64,000 nt of DNA, taken from contig CALCCE010000291.1 in assembly GCA_937899835.1 (NCBI GenBank), positions 1-64,000 on the forward strand, in the 5' to 3' direction. Made by a program: the position numbers and the translations under genes. The stretch is from an uncultured Flavobacteriales bacterium. GTDB taxonomy: Bacteria > Bacteroidota > Bacteroidia > Flavobacteriales_G > Salibacteraceae. A model generated the notes under the pieces. That model was given only the letters and a program-made list of their open reading frames with translations. It had not been told where the DNA came from and did no database searches. Shown piece by piece: positions 18,049 through 26,830 of the stretch; positions within the stretch are counted from its first letter, which is position 1, and every line of letters begins with the position of its first letter.

Positions 18049-19425
18049 TCAAAAACCGATTTGACCCGACAAAGAAAGGTTTTTCGGCACGAATGGCGCA
18101 TCGATTTTCATGACGCGGCACGCTTCGGCCGCAATTCGAATAGAATTGTTGACGCTGCGTTCGTCCGGGTAGATGTGGGTCATGTCAATATGATAACAAT
18201 TGTCGAAAAACGCATGGCAGGGCAAAACCTTGTCCGAAAAGTTTAAATCACATACCGGGGCAGCGGTTTCCGTTCGAAAAAGGTACGTTTTCTCAATTTG
18301 AGCCGGATTGAAATCCGGGTAGATCTCGGGCAGTTTTGCGATGAATTGTTTTTCAATTTCTGCGGTCGTCCAATGGGCAAAATCTTCCTCCAAATCGAAG
18401 TATCTGGACAAATAAGCCAGATGCTTACCCCCGTATTCTTTGGGAGACACAAAGTTGGTATGCTCGATAACTCCACCGAACGGAAAACCGGGATCGGCTA
18501 CATTGAGCCAATAAGTTTCGCTCAAAGGGCGATCCATTTCAAGAATGAGGCAGGCGGCTCCAAAATAGGCCTGCGACTGCAGTTGGCCGTTTGCCCGTGG
18601 AAAATCTATAAAGAGCTTGGCCAACCCAGTGGTAGGAATGGTAAAAAGGTATTTTTGGGCTTGCAGGGTGCGCTTTTCGGTTTGGATGGAGGTGATGGTG
18701 GTGTCCTTCGCATTCACCTGAATAACCGGTTCACCCAGAGCCAATTCTACTCCTTCTTTTTCCAGAGTCTTTAATAGTGCATTGAGCAAGGTTTTCATGC
18801 TCCCGCGGAGGTAGCCCAGCTTTTCCTCTCCTTGTTTGCGGGAGTTGACCCGCTGCCGCAGCCGCCCAATCATCCAGGCCAAAGGCACCTTATCGGCAAA
18901 AGGGCCGAACTTGATGTCGAGCATTGGTTTCCAGAGAGCGGCTGTGCTGCTTTTTCCAGCCCACCGTTGAAACCAATTCAGGCAAGAAACGTGTTCGTAT
19001 TTTTCCCATTTGGCCCATCGGGCCAAAAACAGGCTGCTCACACCAAACTTGAACTTGTCCAACCAATGAATAGGTCGGAAACGAAACAAGTCTGCGGGGC
19101 TGTTGAAAGCATACATTCTCCCCTCTCGAAATACACCCATGGTGGTTTTTCGAAAGAATAACTGTTGCTCGATCCCAAGCTCTTGAATGAGCCAATTGAT
19201 TTCGGCATCGTGGGTAAAAAAGTGATGGTAGAAGGCCTCCAGCGGTTCGCCCGATTGGGTGGTGAAGGTGTGGAGCAGTCCCCCGAAATTCTCCCCTGCT
19301 TCTAAGAGAGTTACTTTTTTGCCTGCCCTAGCTGCAAGATAAGCTGCCGATAAGCCGGTAATTCCTCCACCAATAACCACCAGGTCTGCTTCTTGAGGTG
19401 CTTTCATTTCTTGGTCAGCCGTCAT
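18049..19425 (-). CDS. FAD-dependent oxidoreductase (protoporphyrinogen oxidase / amine oxidase-like)
   Basis: 458 residues. An N-terminal FAD-binding Rossmann motif DLVVIGGGITGLSAAYLA is followed by the glycine-rich LLEAGENFGGLLHTF loop. The overall layout resembles the NAD(P)-binding protoporphyrinogen-oxidase-like proteins often found beside polyprenyl-phosphate glycosyltransferases, with a C-terminal region NCYHIDMTHIYPDERSVNNSI. It is the first gene of the oxidoreductase-GT2-fructosamine-kinase unit. True haem biosynthesis is unlikely from the context, since no hem gene is near; the substrate is probably sugar- or lipid-linked (inference). It is divergent from the glutathione peroxidase gene. 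Confidence 0.85.
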   Translation of the reverse strand: MTADQEMKAPQEADLVVIGGGITGLSAAYLAARAGKKVTLLEAGENFGGLLHTFTTQSGEPLEAFYHHFFTHDAEINWLIQELGIEQQLFFRKTTMGVFREGRMYAFNSPADLFRFRPIHWLDKFKFGVSSLFLARWAKWEKYEHVSCLNWFQRWAGKSSTAALWKPMLDIKFGPFADKVPLAWMIGRLRQRVNSRKQGEEKLGYLRGSMKTLLNALLKTLEKEGVELALGEPVIQVNAKDTTITSIQTEKRTLQAQKYLFTIPTTGLAKLFIDFPRANGQLQSQAYFGAACLILEMDRPLSETYWLNVADPGFPFGGVIEHTNFVSPKEYGGKHLAYLSRYFDLEEDFAHWTTAEIEKQFIAKLPEIYPDFNPAQIEKTYLFRTETAAPVCDLNFSDKVLPCHAFFDNCYHIDMTHIYPDERSVNNSIRIAAEACRVMKIDAPFVPKNLSLSGQIGF

Positions 19426-19432
19426 TGCGTGT

Positions 19433-19440
19433 CAAAGGTA
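19433..19440 (-). promoter_or_regulatory. Candidate -7 box for the oxidoreductase operon
   Basis: TACCTTTG on the minus strand matches TAnnTTTG and sits only 7 bases before the ATG at 19425, predicting a leaderless or nearly leaderless mRNA. Confidence 0.45.
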
Positions 19441-19532
19441 AGCCACTGTGAAAAAGTGCGCGCCATGTTTTGTGCCACGGAGCAGGCCGATCATTTCCAT
19501 AGTATTAATAAGGCTCCTTTGGGTTTATCCGG

Positions 19533-19540
19533 TAGTTTTG
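19533..19540 (+). promoter_or_regulatory. Candidate -7 box for glutathione peroxidase
   Basis: TAGTTTTG matches TAnnTTTG, 18 bases before the ATG at 19559. No clean TTG at the -33 distance. Confidence 0.4.
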
Positions 19541-19558
19541 AAGTCCAACACTGCAAAA

Positions 19559-20101
19559 ATGAAAACACTTATAATAGCCTTTATTTTGGCCTTCATCGCC
19601 GTTCCAGGTTCGAAATCCGTTTACGACTTCACCATGAACGACATTGACGGAGAGCCGGTAAAACTGCAGCAATTTGAGGGGCGGGTCTTGCTCATTGTCA
19701 ATGTGGCCAGCGAGTGCGGCCTAACACCACAATATGCTGATATTGAGCCTTTTTATCAAGCGTACAAAGAGAAAGGATTGACAGTTTTGGGTTTTCCTGC
19801 TAACAATTTTGGACAGCAAGAGCCCGGTAATGATGAAGAAATCAAAGCTTTTTGTTCGGCTGAATACAGTGTTACTTTTCCCATGTTCTCGAAAATATCT
19901 GTGAAAGGCGAGGACATTCATCCGCTCTATGCTTACCTCACCAGCGGTAAGTTCGACGGTGCTATGAACGGTCCGGTAAAGTGGAACTTTCAAAAATACC
20001 TTGTGGACAAGCAAGGCCGCGTTCGAATGGCTTTTCATCCCAAAACCTCGGTGAAAGACGAGGCGTTTGTGGCTGGGGTTGAAAAGTTGTTGTCAGAATA
20101 A
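19559..20101 (+). CDS. Glutathione peroxidase family protein, exported
   Basis: 180 residues from ATG 19559; the start is set by the signal-peptide-like MKTLIIAFILAFIAVPGSKS. A thiol peroxidase that reduces peroxides, in bacteria usually with thioredoxin rather than glutathione. Catalytic tetrad visible: Cys C53 in NVASECGLTPQY (Cys, not Sec), Gln Q87 in FPANNFGQQEPG, Trp W142 and Asn N143 in KWNFQKYLVDKQG. C99 in IKAFCSAEY lies where the resolving cysteine of thioredoxin-dependent members sits. The hydrophobic N-terminus suggests a periplasmic location. It is divergent from the FAD oxidoreductase and ends 28 bases before the tRNA. Confidence 0.93.
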   Translation: MKTLIIAFILAFIAVPGSKSVYDFTMNDIDGEPVKLQQFEGRVLLIVNVASECGLTPQYADIEPFYQAYKEKGLTVLGFPANNFGQQEPGNDEEIKAFCSAEYSVTFPMFSKISVKGEDIHPLYAYLTSGKFDGAMNGPVKWNFQKYLVDKQGRVRMAFHPKTSVKDEAFVAGVEKLLSE

Positions 20102-20117
20102 TTTTTTCCTATTTTTG
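20090..20117 (+). promoter_or_regulatory. Promoter of the tRNA-Ala gene
   Basis: TTG (20090-20092), 17-base spacer, TATTTTTG (20110-20117): a full match to the Bacteroidota TTG/TAnnTTTG arrangement, 12 bases before the mature tRNA 5' end. It overlaps the last codons of the glutathione peroxidase gene. Confidence 0.7.
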
Positions 20118-20129
20118 CCGACCACTTTT

Positions 20130-20203
20130 GGGGATGTAGCTCAGTTGGCTAGAGCACTTGACTGGCAGTCAAGAGGTCGTGGGTTCGACTCCCATCGTCT
20201 CCA
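20130..20203 (+). tRNA. tRNA-Ala (anticodon GGC)
   Basis: 74 bases fold into a full cloverleaf: acceptor GGGGATG/CGTCTCC, D arm GCTC-AGTTGGCTA-GAGC, anticodon arm CTTGA-CTGGCAG-TCAAG, T arm GTGGG-TTCGACT-CCCAT, discriminator A. The loop CTGGCAG gives anticodon GGC, reading GCC (Ala). The acceptor stem has G3 paired with T70, the classic G3:U70 identity element for alanyl-tRNA synthetase. CCA is not encoded. Confidence 0.97.
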
Positions 20204-20210
20204 CTCTTCG

Positions 20211-20245
20211 AAACCCGCTGATTTCCAGCGGGTTTCTTTGTTTTT
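20211..20245 (+). terminator. Intrinsic terminator after tRNA-Ala
   Basis: A 10-bp perfect stem AAACCCGCTG / CAGCGGGTTT with a 5-base loop, followed by CTTTGTTTTT. Starts 8 bases after the tRNA discriminator base. Confidence 0.85.
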
Positions 20246-20809
20246 AGACTTTGCGAAGGCGATCCGATTCTGCTGTATCCCTTTAGAAATGAGGCAGCAA
20301 ATTTTATCAGGCGTCTCAGTTGTCATTTCGTATTCCGGACTTTCCGACGGGTAATCCGAATCCACTGCCTTTATACTTTTCAAAAGGTGTGTTGTTGCAC
20401 ACCTAAAATGTAGCTTCTCACCACGCTATGTGCAGCTTTTACACTTTTTCTGATAGTCAGAAATCGCGTCTTTGAATACATCACTTTTTTTGTGATTAGG
20501 GTAGATTGATGCTGTATTCCATTTTGAGAAACGATCAAGGGTCGAATACCTTGTAGCATTCCTCTTAAGGAAGAGCTTTAATGTGTCCATCTTAGAGTCT
20601 GCTTCTAATAATTTAATCGAAGTCGGAAGAGGCCTTACTTTATTTGGACGCTATTGCTGCGCTCCTTCATTTACCTACCGTAAATACTACTCACTTTTTG
20701 ATGCGGCTCCGCTGCTTTCCTTTGTTTTCTGAGCTTCCATTTGGCGCGATCACACTGCTGTGAATGGGGTGATTTTTACCTTTTTTTCGCTTATTTATGT
20801 AGCCAATAA
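20246..20809. other. Gene-free stretch with a hairpin
   Basis: About 560 bases with no convincing frame on either strand. A perfect 7-bp hairpin AGGTGTG / CACACCT with a 6-base loop lies at 20385-20404; neither side has a strong T run, so it is a weak terminator at best. Another short inverted repeat (ATTTAC/GTAAAT) sits near 20669-20685. I see no transposase remnant. Confidence 0.5.
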
Positions 20810-20846
20810 CATTGCAAATTTAACATTAGATGTTAAATTTGCAATG
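20810..20846. promoter_or_regulatory. 37-bp perfect palindrome containing a symmetrical promoter
   Basis: Two perfect 17-base arms (CATTGCAAATTTAACAT and its complement) surround a 3-base centre TAG. The right arm contains TAAATTTG (20834-20841, TAnnTTTG), and TTG in the left arm (20812-20814) lies exactly 19 bases upstream, so the palindrome forms a full Bacteroidota promoter reading toward the ATPase gene. By symmetry the same promoter exists on the minus strand. Its last three bases are the first possible ATG of the ATPase gene. Either an operator for a dimeric repressor or an mRNA hairpin covering the start is possible. Confidence 0.7.
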
Positions 20847-22025
20847 ATGTTTGATCGTTTGATTGCTCAAGAAATTCGAGAAGAACTGGCTGAAATGCCC
20901 TCTGTAGCTATCTTAGGGCCACGTCAGGTGGGTAAAACTACTTTGGCCATTGAGATCGCACATGGCCAACCTTCACTCTACCTCGATCTTGAAAACCCAG
21001 AAGACTTTCAAAAGCTCTCTGACCCGGTGAGTTACCTCAGGGTACATGCTGATAAATTGGTAGTGCTCGATGAAGTGCAACGCTATCCGGGCTTGTTTCG
21101 AACCCTACGTGGAATTATTGATGAAGGCCGAAGGAAAGGTCGGGGAAATGGGCGCTTCTTACTGTTGGGCTCGGCTTCGAATGATTTGCTTCAGCAAAGT
21201 GCGGAAAGCCTTGCCGGGCGCATCAGTTATCTGCAGCTTACCGGCTTTACACCACAGGAGGTGGAAGCAGAAACGGGTGATGCTTTGAAGGCACTCTGGG
21301 CGCGTGGAGGGTTTCCCGGAAGCTTCGGTGCTTCCAGCCAAAAAGCGAGTACCCGGTGGCGCAACAGCTTCATCTCCACTTATCTTGAGCGTGATATTCC
21401 ACAACTGGGCCCACGCATTCCGGCGGCAACTTTAAGGCGGTTTTGGACCATGCTGGCACATACGCAGGGCGAATTGTTCAACGCTTCAAAGTTAGCGAGT
21501 GCGTTGGGTGTTCAAAGTGTAACGATTAGCCGATACCTGGACTTGATGGTAGACCTGATGTTGGTGAGGCGACTGGAGCCCTGGCACGGAAACGTGAAAA
21601 AGCGCCTGGTGAAGTCGCCAAGAACTTATGTGCGCGATAGCGGTTTGCTGCACACATTGTTACAGATACCCGACTACGACCGCCTGCTTGGGCATCCGGT
21701 TTTTGGCAAAAGCTGGGAGGGCTTTGTGATCGAAAATATTCTGGGTTATTTGCCCGCTACGGTTCGGCCAAGTTTTTACCGCACTGCCGTAGGTGCTGAA
21801 ATCGATTTGGTGCTGGAATTTGAAATGAGAGAGTACTGGGCCATTGAAATCAAAGCCACGCCTACCCCCAAGCTTCAAAAAGGGTTTCATATTGCTTGCG
21901 AAGACCTGAAGGTGAAGCGCAAATGGGTCATTTATACCGGTGAAGAAACCTTTCCAATGGGCAACGATATTACCGCACTGTCATTGCAGTCTTTTACGGA
22001 AGAACTCAAGAACTATTTAAGTTGA
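20847..22025 (+). CDS. AAA_14 / DUF4143 family ATPase
   Basis: 392 residues from ATG 20847 (MFDRLIAQEI); ATG 20844 inside the palindrome is an equal alternative, and any longer frame would cross the palindrome. N-terminal AAA domain with Walker A GPRQVGKT (~24-31), Walker B-like KLVVLDEVQRYP, and sensor segment FLLLGSAS. A winged-helix-like middle follows (TISRYLDLMVDLML), then the C-terminal DUF4143 domain with the nuclease-like signature GKSWEGFVIENIL, EIDLVLEF and EIKAT, whose residues E-D-E-K resemble a restriction-like fold. The family is widespread, biochemically poorly defined and frequently mobile. Isolated position behind a palindromic promoter. Confidence 0.88.
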   Translation: MFDRLIAQEIREELAEMPSVAILGPRQVGKTTLAIEIAHGQPSLYLDLENPEDFQKLSDPVSYLRVHADKLVVLDEVQRYPGLFRTLRGIIDEGRRKGRGNGRFLLLGSASNDLLQQSAESLAGRISYLQLTGFTPQEVEAETGDALKALWARGGFPGSFGASSQKASTRWRNSFISTYLERDIPQLGPRIPAATLRRFWTMLAHTQGELFNASKLASALGVQSVTISRYLDLMVDLMLVRRLEPWHGNVKKRLVKSPRTYVRDSGLLHTLLQIPDYDRLLGHPVFGKSWEGFVIENILGYLPATVRPSFYRTAVGAEIDLVLEFEMREYWAIEIKATPTPKLQKGFHIACEDLKVKRKWVIYTGEETFPMGNDITALSLQSFTEELKNYLS

Positions 22026-22053
22026 ATTTCGCAACATTAACCCTGGGGGTAGC

Positions 22054-22599
22054 ATGAAGGTGGCACAACTGATCGTTACTGTTCAACCCTACCTTATATT
22101 GGTTGGCAACCTTGTCCTGGTAGTATTTTTCTCTGCCTTAATTCTTGATGATTTGCAGAGAAGCAGCAAAAGAACTTCGGTGGAGTGGGAGCTGCTTTTC
22201 ATGATATTCCTGCTGTTTCTTCATCTTTTTTCTTCCCTTTTCTACCTCTGGAAAACCCGCAGAAAACGGTTGCCAGAGGATTTGGGTCAGGTATTGGATG
22301 GTGAAACAATGGGCAGCCGCCCCAAAAAGAGACTTCAACCTTTCCGAGGAAAGTGGATTTATGGAGGGATCAACATCCTTTTTGGATTGTTTTTCTTAGT
22401 AGTTGGTTCAAATCTGGTTATTGTCTTAATTGATAGTGTACAGCATTTGTCGAAGGAGCCTTCGGGAGGTCCACCAATTTACCTTTGGATGCTCCGCTTT
22501 TTGATTGTGATTACTGTATTGCTTTTTGGAGGTGGACAAGTGGCTTATGTAGGCATTACTTGGCGCCAATACTGGAAGCAAAGGCGTGAAGTACATTGA
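22054..22599 (+). CDS. Integral membrane protein of unknown function
   Basis: 181 residues with four predicted membrane helices (~10-30, ~48-67, ~105-128, ~143-165). Basic stretches (KTRRKRL, RPKKRLQPFRGK) lie between helices 2 and 3, so that loop is probably cytoplasmic. It starts 28 bases after the ATPase stop with a GGGGGT tract just before the ATG, and may be co-transcribed with it. No family recognised. Confidence 0.6.
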   Translation: MKVAQLIVTVQPYLILVGNLVLVVFFSALILDDLQRSSKRTSVEWELLFMIFLLFLHLFSSLFYLWKTRRKRLPEDLGQVLDGETMGSRPKKRLQPFRGKWIYGGINILFGLFFLVVGSNLVIVLIDSVQHLSKEPSGGPPIYLWMLRFLIVITVLLFGGGQVAYVGITWRQYWKQRREVH

Positions 22600-22727
22600 A
22601 GTGCAGACGGGTTTGCGCTGATTCTTGTTTTCATTGAGGTGTAGACAATTCGGCAATCAATCATTCAAAGCCGGAACTGACTCATTGCTGTTCTTAGATG
22701 GCGGGGAAAGGTTGTAACTTTCCTTCG

Positions 22728-25700
22728 ATGAATTGGCGCATCCTTTTAATAGTCGTTGGCACATGGCTTATGCTCATGACCAACACGATTTGGGCGCAAT
22801 CCCTACCGGAAGTGGAAACGGTATGGTCGGGAGGGATTGTCCATACGATCGCGGAGGACGGTGCTGGTTTTCTATGGCTATCTACCAACCGAGGGCTGTT
22901 TCGCTATGACGGCTACACTTTTCATCCTTATGAATTGCCCGACACGTTGCTGTTGGGCCTAAATGAAAAACAAAACGGAGTTTTTGCCGATACTGGCGGT
23001 TGGATGTGGCTCAGTGCACGGGAAGCCGGATTGGTGCATTTTCACCCGGCTACGGGCCAATGGCGGCATTTTCTTCACAACCCTGATGATCCCTCAAGCC
23101 CGGCTGACAACCGGATTAACATGCAATGGCAAGATGCTGAAGGGCGTTGGTGGTTTGGGATGCATACGCAAAGTCTCGACCGTTTCGATCCTCAAAACCA
23201 GGCTTTTGTGCACACCCGACTCCACAAAGACGAATTTTCTGTTCAAGAGAATTCCCGACTCAATATCATCAATCAAATGCTTCCCGATCCGGCTTCTCCC
23301 GATCACTTTTGGGTAGCAACCGGCTTAGGGGTCGTTTATTTCAATCATAAGACAGGGCACCATAAGGTCTTTCCGGTGCGCGACAATCCCGACTTGGAAT
23401 TGGAAAACAGCATTCAAACGATTTACCTGAGAGCCGATGATTATCGAATTTGGTGCGGTACCTGGGGTGGTGGTATCATGGCTCTGGATACGGCCAATCG
23501 ATCTTGGGAACAATGGATGTATCGCGAACTTCCTGAAATTCATGGAGGATACAATGCTGTGTTTTCCATGAAGCATTTTAGCGAAGAAGCGGCTTGGATT
23601 TGTACCATCGATAGTGGTTTGGGGTTGTTTTACTTTGAAGAGCAACGGTTTCAATTCTTAGAAAAACAGGTGTTGCACAAGGCATCGGGTTCTCCGTCTA
23701 ACAGTCACCTGCTTTTGGAAGGGCCAGGCAATGGCCTTTGGGTGATGACGAATGATGGCCTTGGCAAGGTAGCGGCTCAAAACCAAAAATTCTCGTGGCA
23801 ATCAGTCCCCAATCGTCTCAATCGCGGATCGCGCTATTTTACCATTTCCGGAGGATATCTTAAAAATGACTCTTTATGGCTCACATCGGTAACCGGAGAT
23901 GGGGTTTATCTCCGCGAGCCAAGGGGTAAGATGCGTTCTTTTTCTTTTCAGGAAGGAGGAAAAAAGCAGCCGTTCAACTCGGGCAAGTTGTATGAAATTG
24001 ATGGTGGTCTTTGGGCGATTTGGGGGGTAGGACCCACTATTTTTCGAGTGAACCCCGAGGTAGGTGCCGTGGAAAAAATACCACATCAGCTTCCAGCCAT
24101 GACCGTTAATACGACCCTTTTTGATGGGAAACGCTCACTTTATTTAGGTACCCGATGGAAAGGCTTAGTGAAGTTGGATGTGCAAACACTACAAATTACT
24201 TACCGCTCTGATGCAGGCGCCATTCCGGTTGACTCGAATGCACACATCGCCTATTTCGCCTTGCAGAGAGATGGTCACGGTAATTATTGGGCGGGTACCG
24301 ACCGCGGAATATTGGTCTTTGATTCGACCATGACCTTCCAATACAGCTTTCCCCTACGGATTGATGAAGTAGATAATGTGCGGTACCGCCATGTATCCGG
24401 ACTTCATCGCGATGTGAACGGGCGCATGTGGATTAGTTCCTGGGATGGCGGTTTTGGATACATACATGAAGATAGCCTGGGAAAAGTGCAATTGCACGAA
24501 CGCATGGAGTTGACTGGTTGGCCCAAAAAAGCGATCAAAAACTTCTTGATTGATGAAGACCGCTGGATGTGGATTTTACAAGAGGAAGGGCTAAGTGCAG
24601 TGCCTCCTGAACACGACACGGTGTATGTGTTTACACAAGAAGACGGCCTACCGTTGGACCGTTCGCCCTACTCGTTGTTTTCATTAGGAAATGGGCGTGT
24701 AGGAGTCGGCTGTTCCTACGGATATGTAGAAGGGAACAAGGCCAACCTGCTACAACCCGATACCAGCCATACCCGAGTAGGAATTAACCAACTTCGGATA
24801 ATGGGAAAGGCATGTTTTAATGGACGTGCTTTCGCGCAACAATTTCCCTTACAACTCGAACTTCCTTACAACGAAAATTTTCTGAGTTGTGATCTGGTTC
24901 CACTTCATTTTAGTGGTGGGCGCAATGTCATTTCCTGGCGGTTAGATGGAGTGGACCAACAATGGAACGATACGGTTGGGCCGGTGAGCCTCAACTATGC
25001 GGCTTTGGCCCCAGGGCAGTATACATTGCTGGTAAAAGCAAACACTCGAAACGGGGTGGAGCCTGCACCAGAAACCATTTTAACGCTCACCATACACCAG
25101 CCCTTTTGGGCAACATGGTGGTTTCGTATGGTTATAGTTTTGATGGTGTTGTCCGCTTTTGGTGCCATTTACTGGATACGCATCCGCCAGGTGAAACAAC
25201 GGCAACGCCTGCGTTCTGTATTTGAGCGGCAGCTCACCGAAATGGAAATCAGGGCCCTGCGGGCGCAACTCAACCCCCATTTTATTTTCAATTCTTTAAA
25301 TGCATTGAAGCATTTCCTCATCTCAGGCAATGCACATCAGGGCGTACGCTTCTTAAACAAATTTGCGGGCCTCTTGCGGATGATCCTCAACCAAAGCCAA
25401 CAAACCGAAACCACCCTTGAATCAGAACTCGAGTTTGTGGAGTTGTACCTCAACCTGGAACAAATGCGTTTTGATGGCTCTTTCGATTGGAACCTTGACC
25501 TGGAGGCAGGTTTATTCCCGGAGCAATTGTTGGTGCCTCCCCTGTTGATTCAACCTTTTGCGGAGAATGCCGTGTGGCATGGCTTGATGCACAAAGAAGA
25601 CCACCGAAAGTTGCAGTTGAGGGTATATGAGCAAGAAGGCTTTTTGCACATAGAAGTAGAAGACAACGGCATCGGGCGCTCCAAAGCGATGGAGTTTAAA

Positions 25701-25901
25701 TCCCGGCAGAGTCACCGGCAGGCTTCTTACGGAACCGAAATTAGTCGCCAACGGTTGCACCACCTCATACCCGAAGGGGCCGATTATGAGCCACTACAAA
25801 TTCACGATTTAAAAACCGAAGAGGGCCGTGCACTGGGCACTCGGGTTCTTTTGGTTTTACCCATTCAACGATTGCAACATGCTAACCGCCGTACTGGTTG
25901 A
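22728..25901 (+). CDS. Propeller-type LytS-family sensor histidine kinase
   Basis: 1057 residues from ATG 22728 (MNWRILLIVVGTW, signal peptide to IWAQ). Periplasmic propeller repeats span ~25-690 (GFLWLSTNRGLFRYDGYTF; GNYWAGTDRGILVFD; GRMWISSWDGGFGYI), followed by a Y_Y_Y-like domain ~700-785 (INQLRIMGK, VISWRLDGVDQQWND), one membrane helix ~800-822, and a His_kinase domain with QLNPHFIFNSLNALKHF (H851), N box FAENAVWHG and G box DNGIG. The downstream LytTR gene overlaps by 23 bases. Same architecture as the kinase at 5.2-8.2 kb but clearly diverged, and the gene order is reversed. Signal unknown. Confidence 0.93.
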   Translation: MNWRILLIVVGTWLMLMTNTIWAQSLPEVETVWSGGIVHTIAEDGAGFLWLSTNRGLFRYDGYTFHPYELPDTLLLGLNEKQNGVFADTGGWMWLSAREAGLVHFHPATGQWRHFLHNPDDPSSPADNRINMQWQDAEGRWWFGMHTQSLDRFDPQNQAFVHTRLHKDEFSVQENSRLNIINQMLPDPASPDHFWVATGLGVVYFNHKTGHHKVFPVRDNPDLELENSIQTIYLRADDYRIWCGTWGGGIMALDTANRSWEQWMYRELPEIHGGYNAVFSMKHFSEEAAWICTIDSGLGLFYFEEQRFQFLEKQVLHKASGSPSNSHLLLEGPGNGLWVMTNDGLGKVAAQNQKFSWQSVPNRLNRGSRYFTISGGYLKNDSLWLTSVTGDGVYLREPRGKMRSFSFQEGGKKQPFNSGKLYEIDGGLWAIWGVGPTIFRVNPEVGAVEKIPHQLPAMTVNTTLFDGKRSLYLGTRWKGLVKLDVQTLQITYRSDAGAIPVDSNAHIAYFALQRDGHGNYWAGTDRGILVFDSTMTFQYSFPLRIDEVDNVRYRHVSGLHRDVNGRMWISSWDGGFGYIHEDSLGKVQLHERMELTGWPKKAIKNFLIDEDRWMWILQEEGLSAVPPEHDTVYVFTQEDGLPLDRSPYSLFSLGNGRVGVGCSYGYVEGNKANLLQPDTSHTRVGINQLRIMGKACFNGRAFAQQFPLQLELPYNENFLSCDLVPLHFSGGRNVISWRLDGVDQQWNDTVGPVSLNYAALAPGQYTLLVKANTRNGVEPAPETILTLTIHQPFWATWWFRMVIVLMVLSAFGAIYWIRIRQVKQRQRLRSVFERQLTEMEIRALRAQLNPHFIFNSLNALKHFLISGNAHQGVRFLNKFAGLLRMILNQSQQTETTLESELEFVELYLNLEQMRFDGSFDWNLDLEAGLFPEQLLVPPLLIQPFAENAVWHGLMHKEDHRKLQLRVYEQEGFLHIEVEDNGIGRSKAMEFKSRQSHRQASYGTEISRQRLHHLIPEGADYEPLQIHDLKTEEGRALGTRVLLVLPIQRLQHANRRTG

Positions 25902-26631
25902 CGATGAAAAACATGCCTTAGAAGCCCTCAAATGGGAGCTGGAACAACATTGTCCCGGCATAACCATTGCGGCTACTTTTGACGATCCAATGAAGGCATT
26001 GGCCTACCTGGGAGGACATTCTCCCGACATCCTCTTTCTCGACATCGAAATGCCACGCCTGAGTGGTTTTGATTTGTTAGAGGCCCTGGAAGCCCACCCT
26101 TTTTTCGTAGTGTTTACCACGGCTTACGATGAATTTGCCATCAAGGCCTTTAAAGTCAGTGCTTTCGATTACTTGTTGAAACCCATTGATTCGGAAGAGT
26201 TGCAGCGGACCACTGCTAAGCTGATCGAATTGAATGGGAAAGAAATTGGCAAAGATCACCGATACCCGGTGAAAAAGGTGGTGAGCCAGCTGGACCGGAT
26301 GGTGTTGCAAAACGAAAAAATCGCCCTTCCGTTTCAGGGTTTAACGGAGTACTTGCGGGTAGGTGAAATTTTGTATTGCGAATCCTCTGGCAATTACACC
26401 CGCATAGTGTTGGATGGCGAAGAGCGCCTGGTAAGTAAGACGCTGAAATTTATTGAAGATCGGCTTCCGCCTCAACTATTCTTGCGCATACACCATTCTT
26501 TCCTTGTGAATGTAGACCATGTAACCGGCTACATCCGCGGTGAAGGAGGAGAAGTGGTAATGGCCAACAAAAAACACCTGCCGGTGGCAAGAACCCGCAA
26601 AGAGGGTTTGCTCGAACGGCTCAATTCCTGA
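25879..26631 (+). CDS. LytTR-family response regulator
   Basis: 250 residues from ATG 25879 (MLTAVLVDDEKHAL), which removes a non-homologous N-terminal extension. Receiver domain with D8/D9, phospho-acceptor D55 in ILFLDIEMPRLSG, T in FVVFTTAYDEFA, K in YLLKPID; LytTR DNA-binding domain ~150-248 (ILYCESSGNYTRIVLDG, FLRIHHSFLVNVDHV). It overlaps the kinase gene end by 23 bases, so the two are coupled and almost certainly cognate. Confidence 0.94.
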   Translation: MLTAVLVDDEKHALEALKWELEQHCPGITIAATFDDPMKALAYLGGHSPDILFLDIEMPRLSGFDLLEALEAHPFFVVFTTAYDEFAIKAFKVSAFDYLLKPIDSEELQRTTAKLIELNGKEIGKDHRYPVKKVVSQLDRMVLQNEKIALPFQGLTEYLRVGEILYCESSGNYTRIVLDGEERLVSKTLKFIEDRLPPQLFLRIHHSFLVNVDHVTGYIRGEGGEVVMANKKHLPVARTRKEGLLERLNS

Positions 26632-26830
26632 TTTCCCGCCAACGACTCATCGAAGTCCGTCAGTTGCTCATTGGGGCATTAAAAACGGCTTTTGCCAAGC
26701 TACTTTCGGTGGAAACTTTTAGTGATGCAACCGAACCCTATCCTACCTATTGCTTGGCCAATCCGAAAGTGATTCTTCGGAGGTAAGGTTGCGAGGCAAT
26801 CCATTTTGAACAACTTAAAATCATTCGATC

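Noticed and set aside
20067-20354. Forward frame of 95 codons across the tRNA
   Set aside because: Overlaps the tRNA-Ala gene and its terminator; not compatible with a real coding region.
20246-20846. Possible mobile element around the AAA/DUF4143 gene
   Set aside because: The gene family is often mobile and lies next to a tRNA, but I find no repeat of the tRNA 3' end further on, no integrase and no flanking direct repeats.
26632-26830. A ~55-codon open stretch after the second LytTR gene
   Set aside because: No start codon in a useful place, no motif, and the stretch ends before the lipoprotein gene; treated as a plain spacer.
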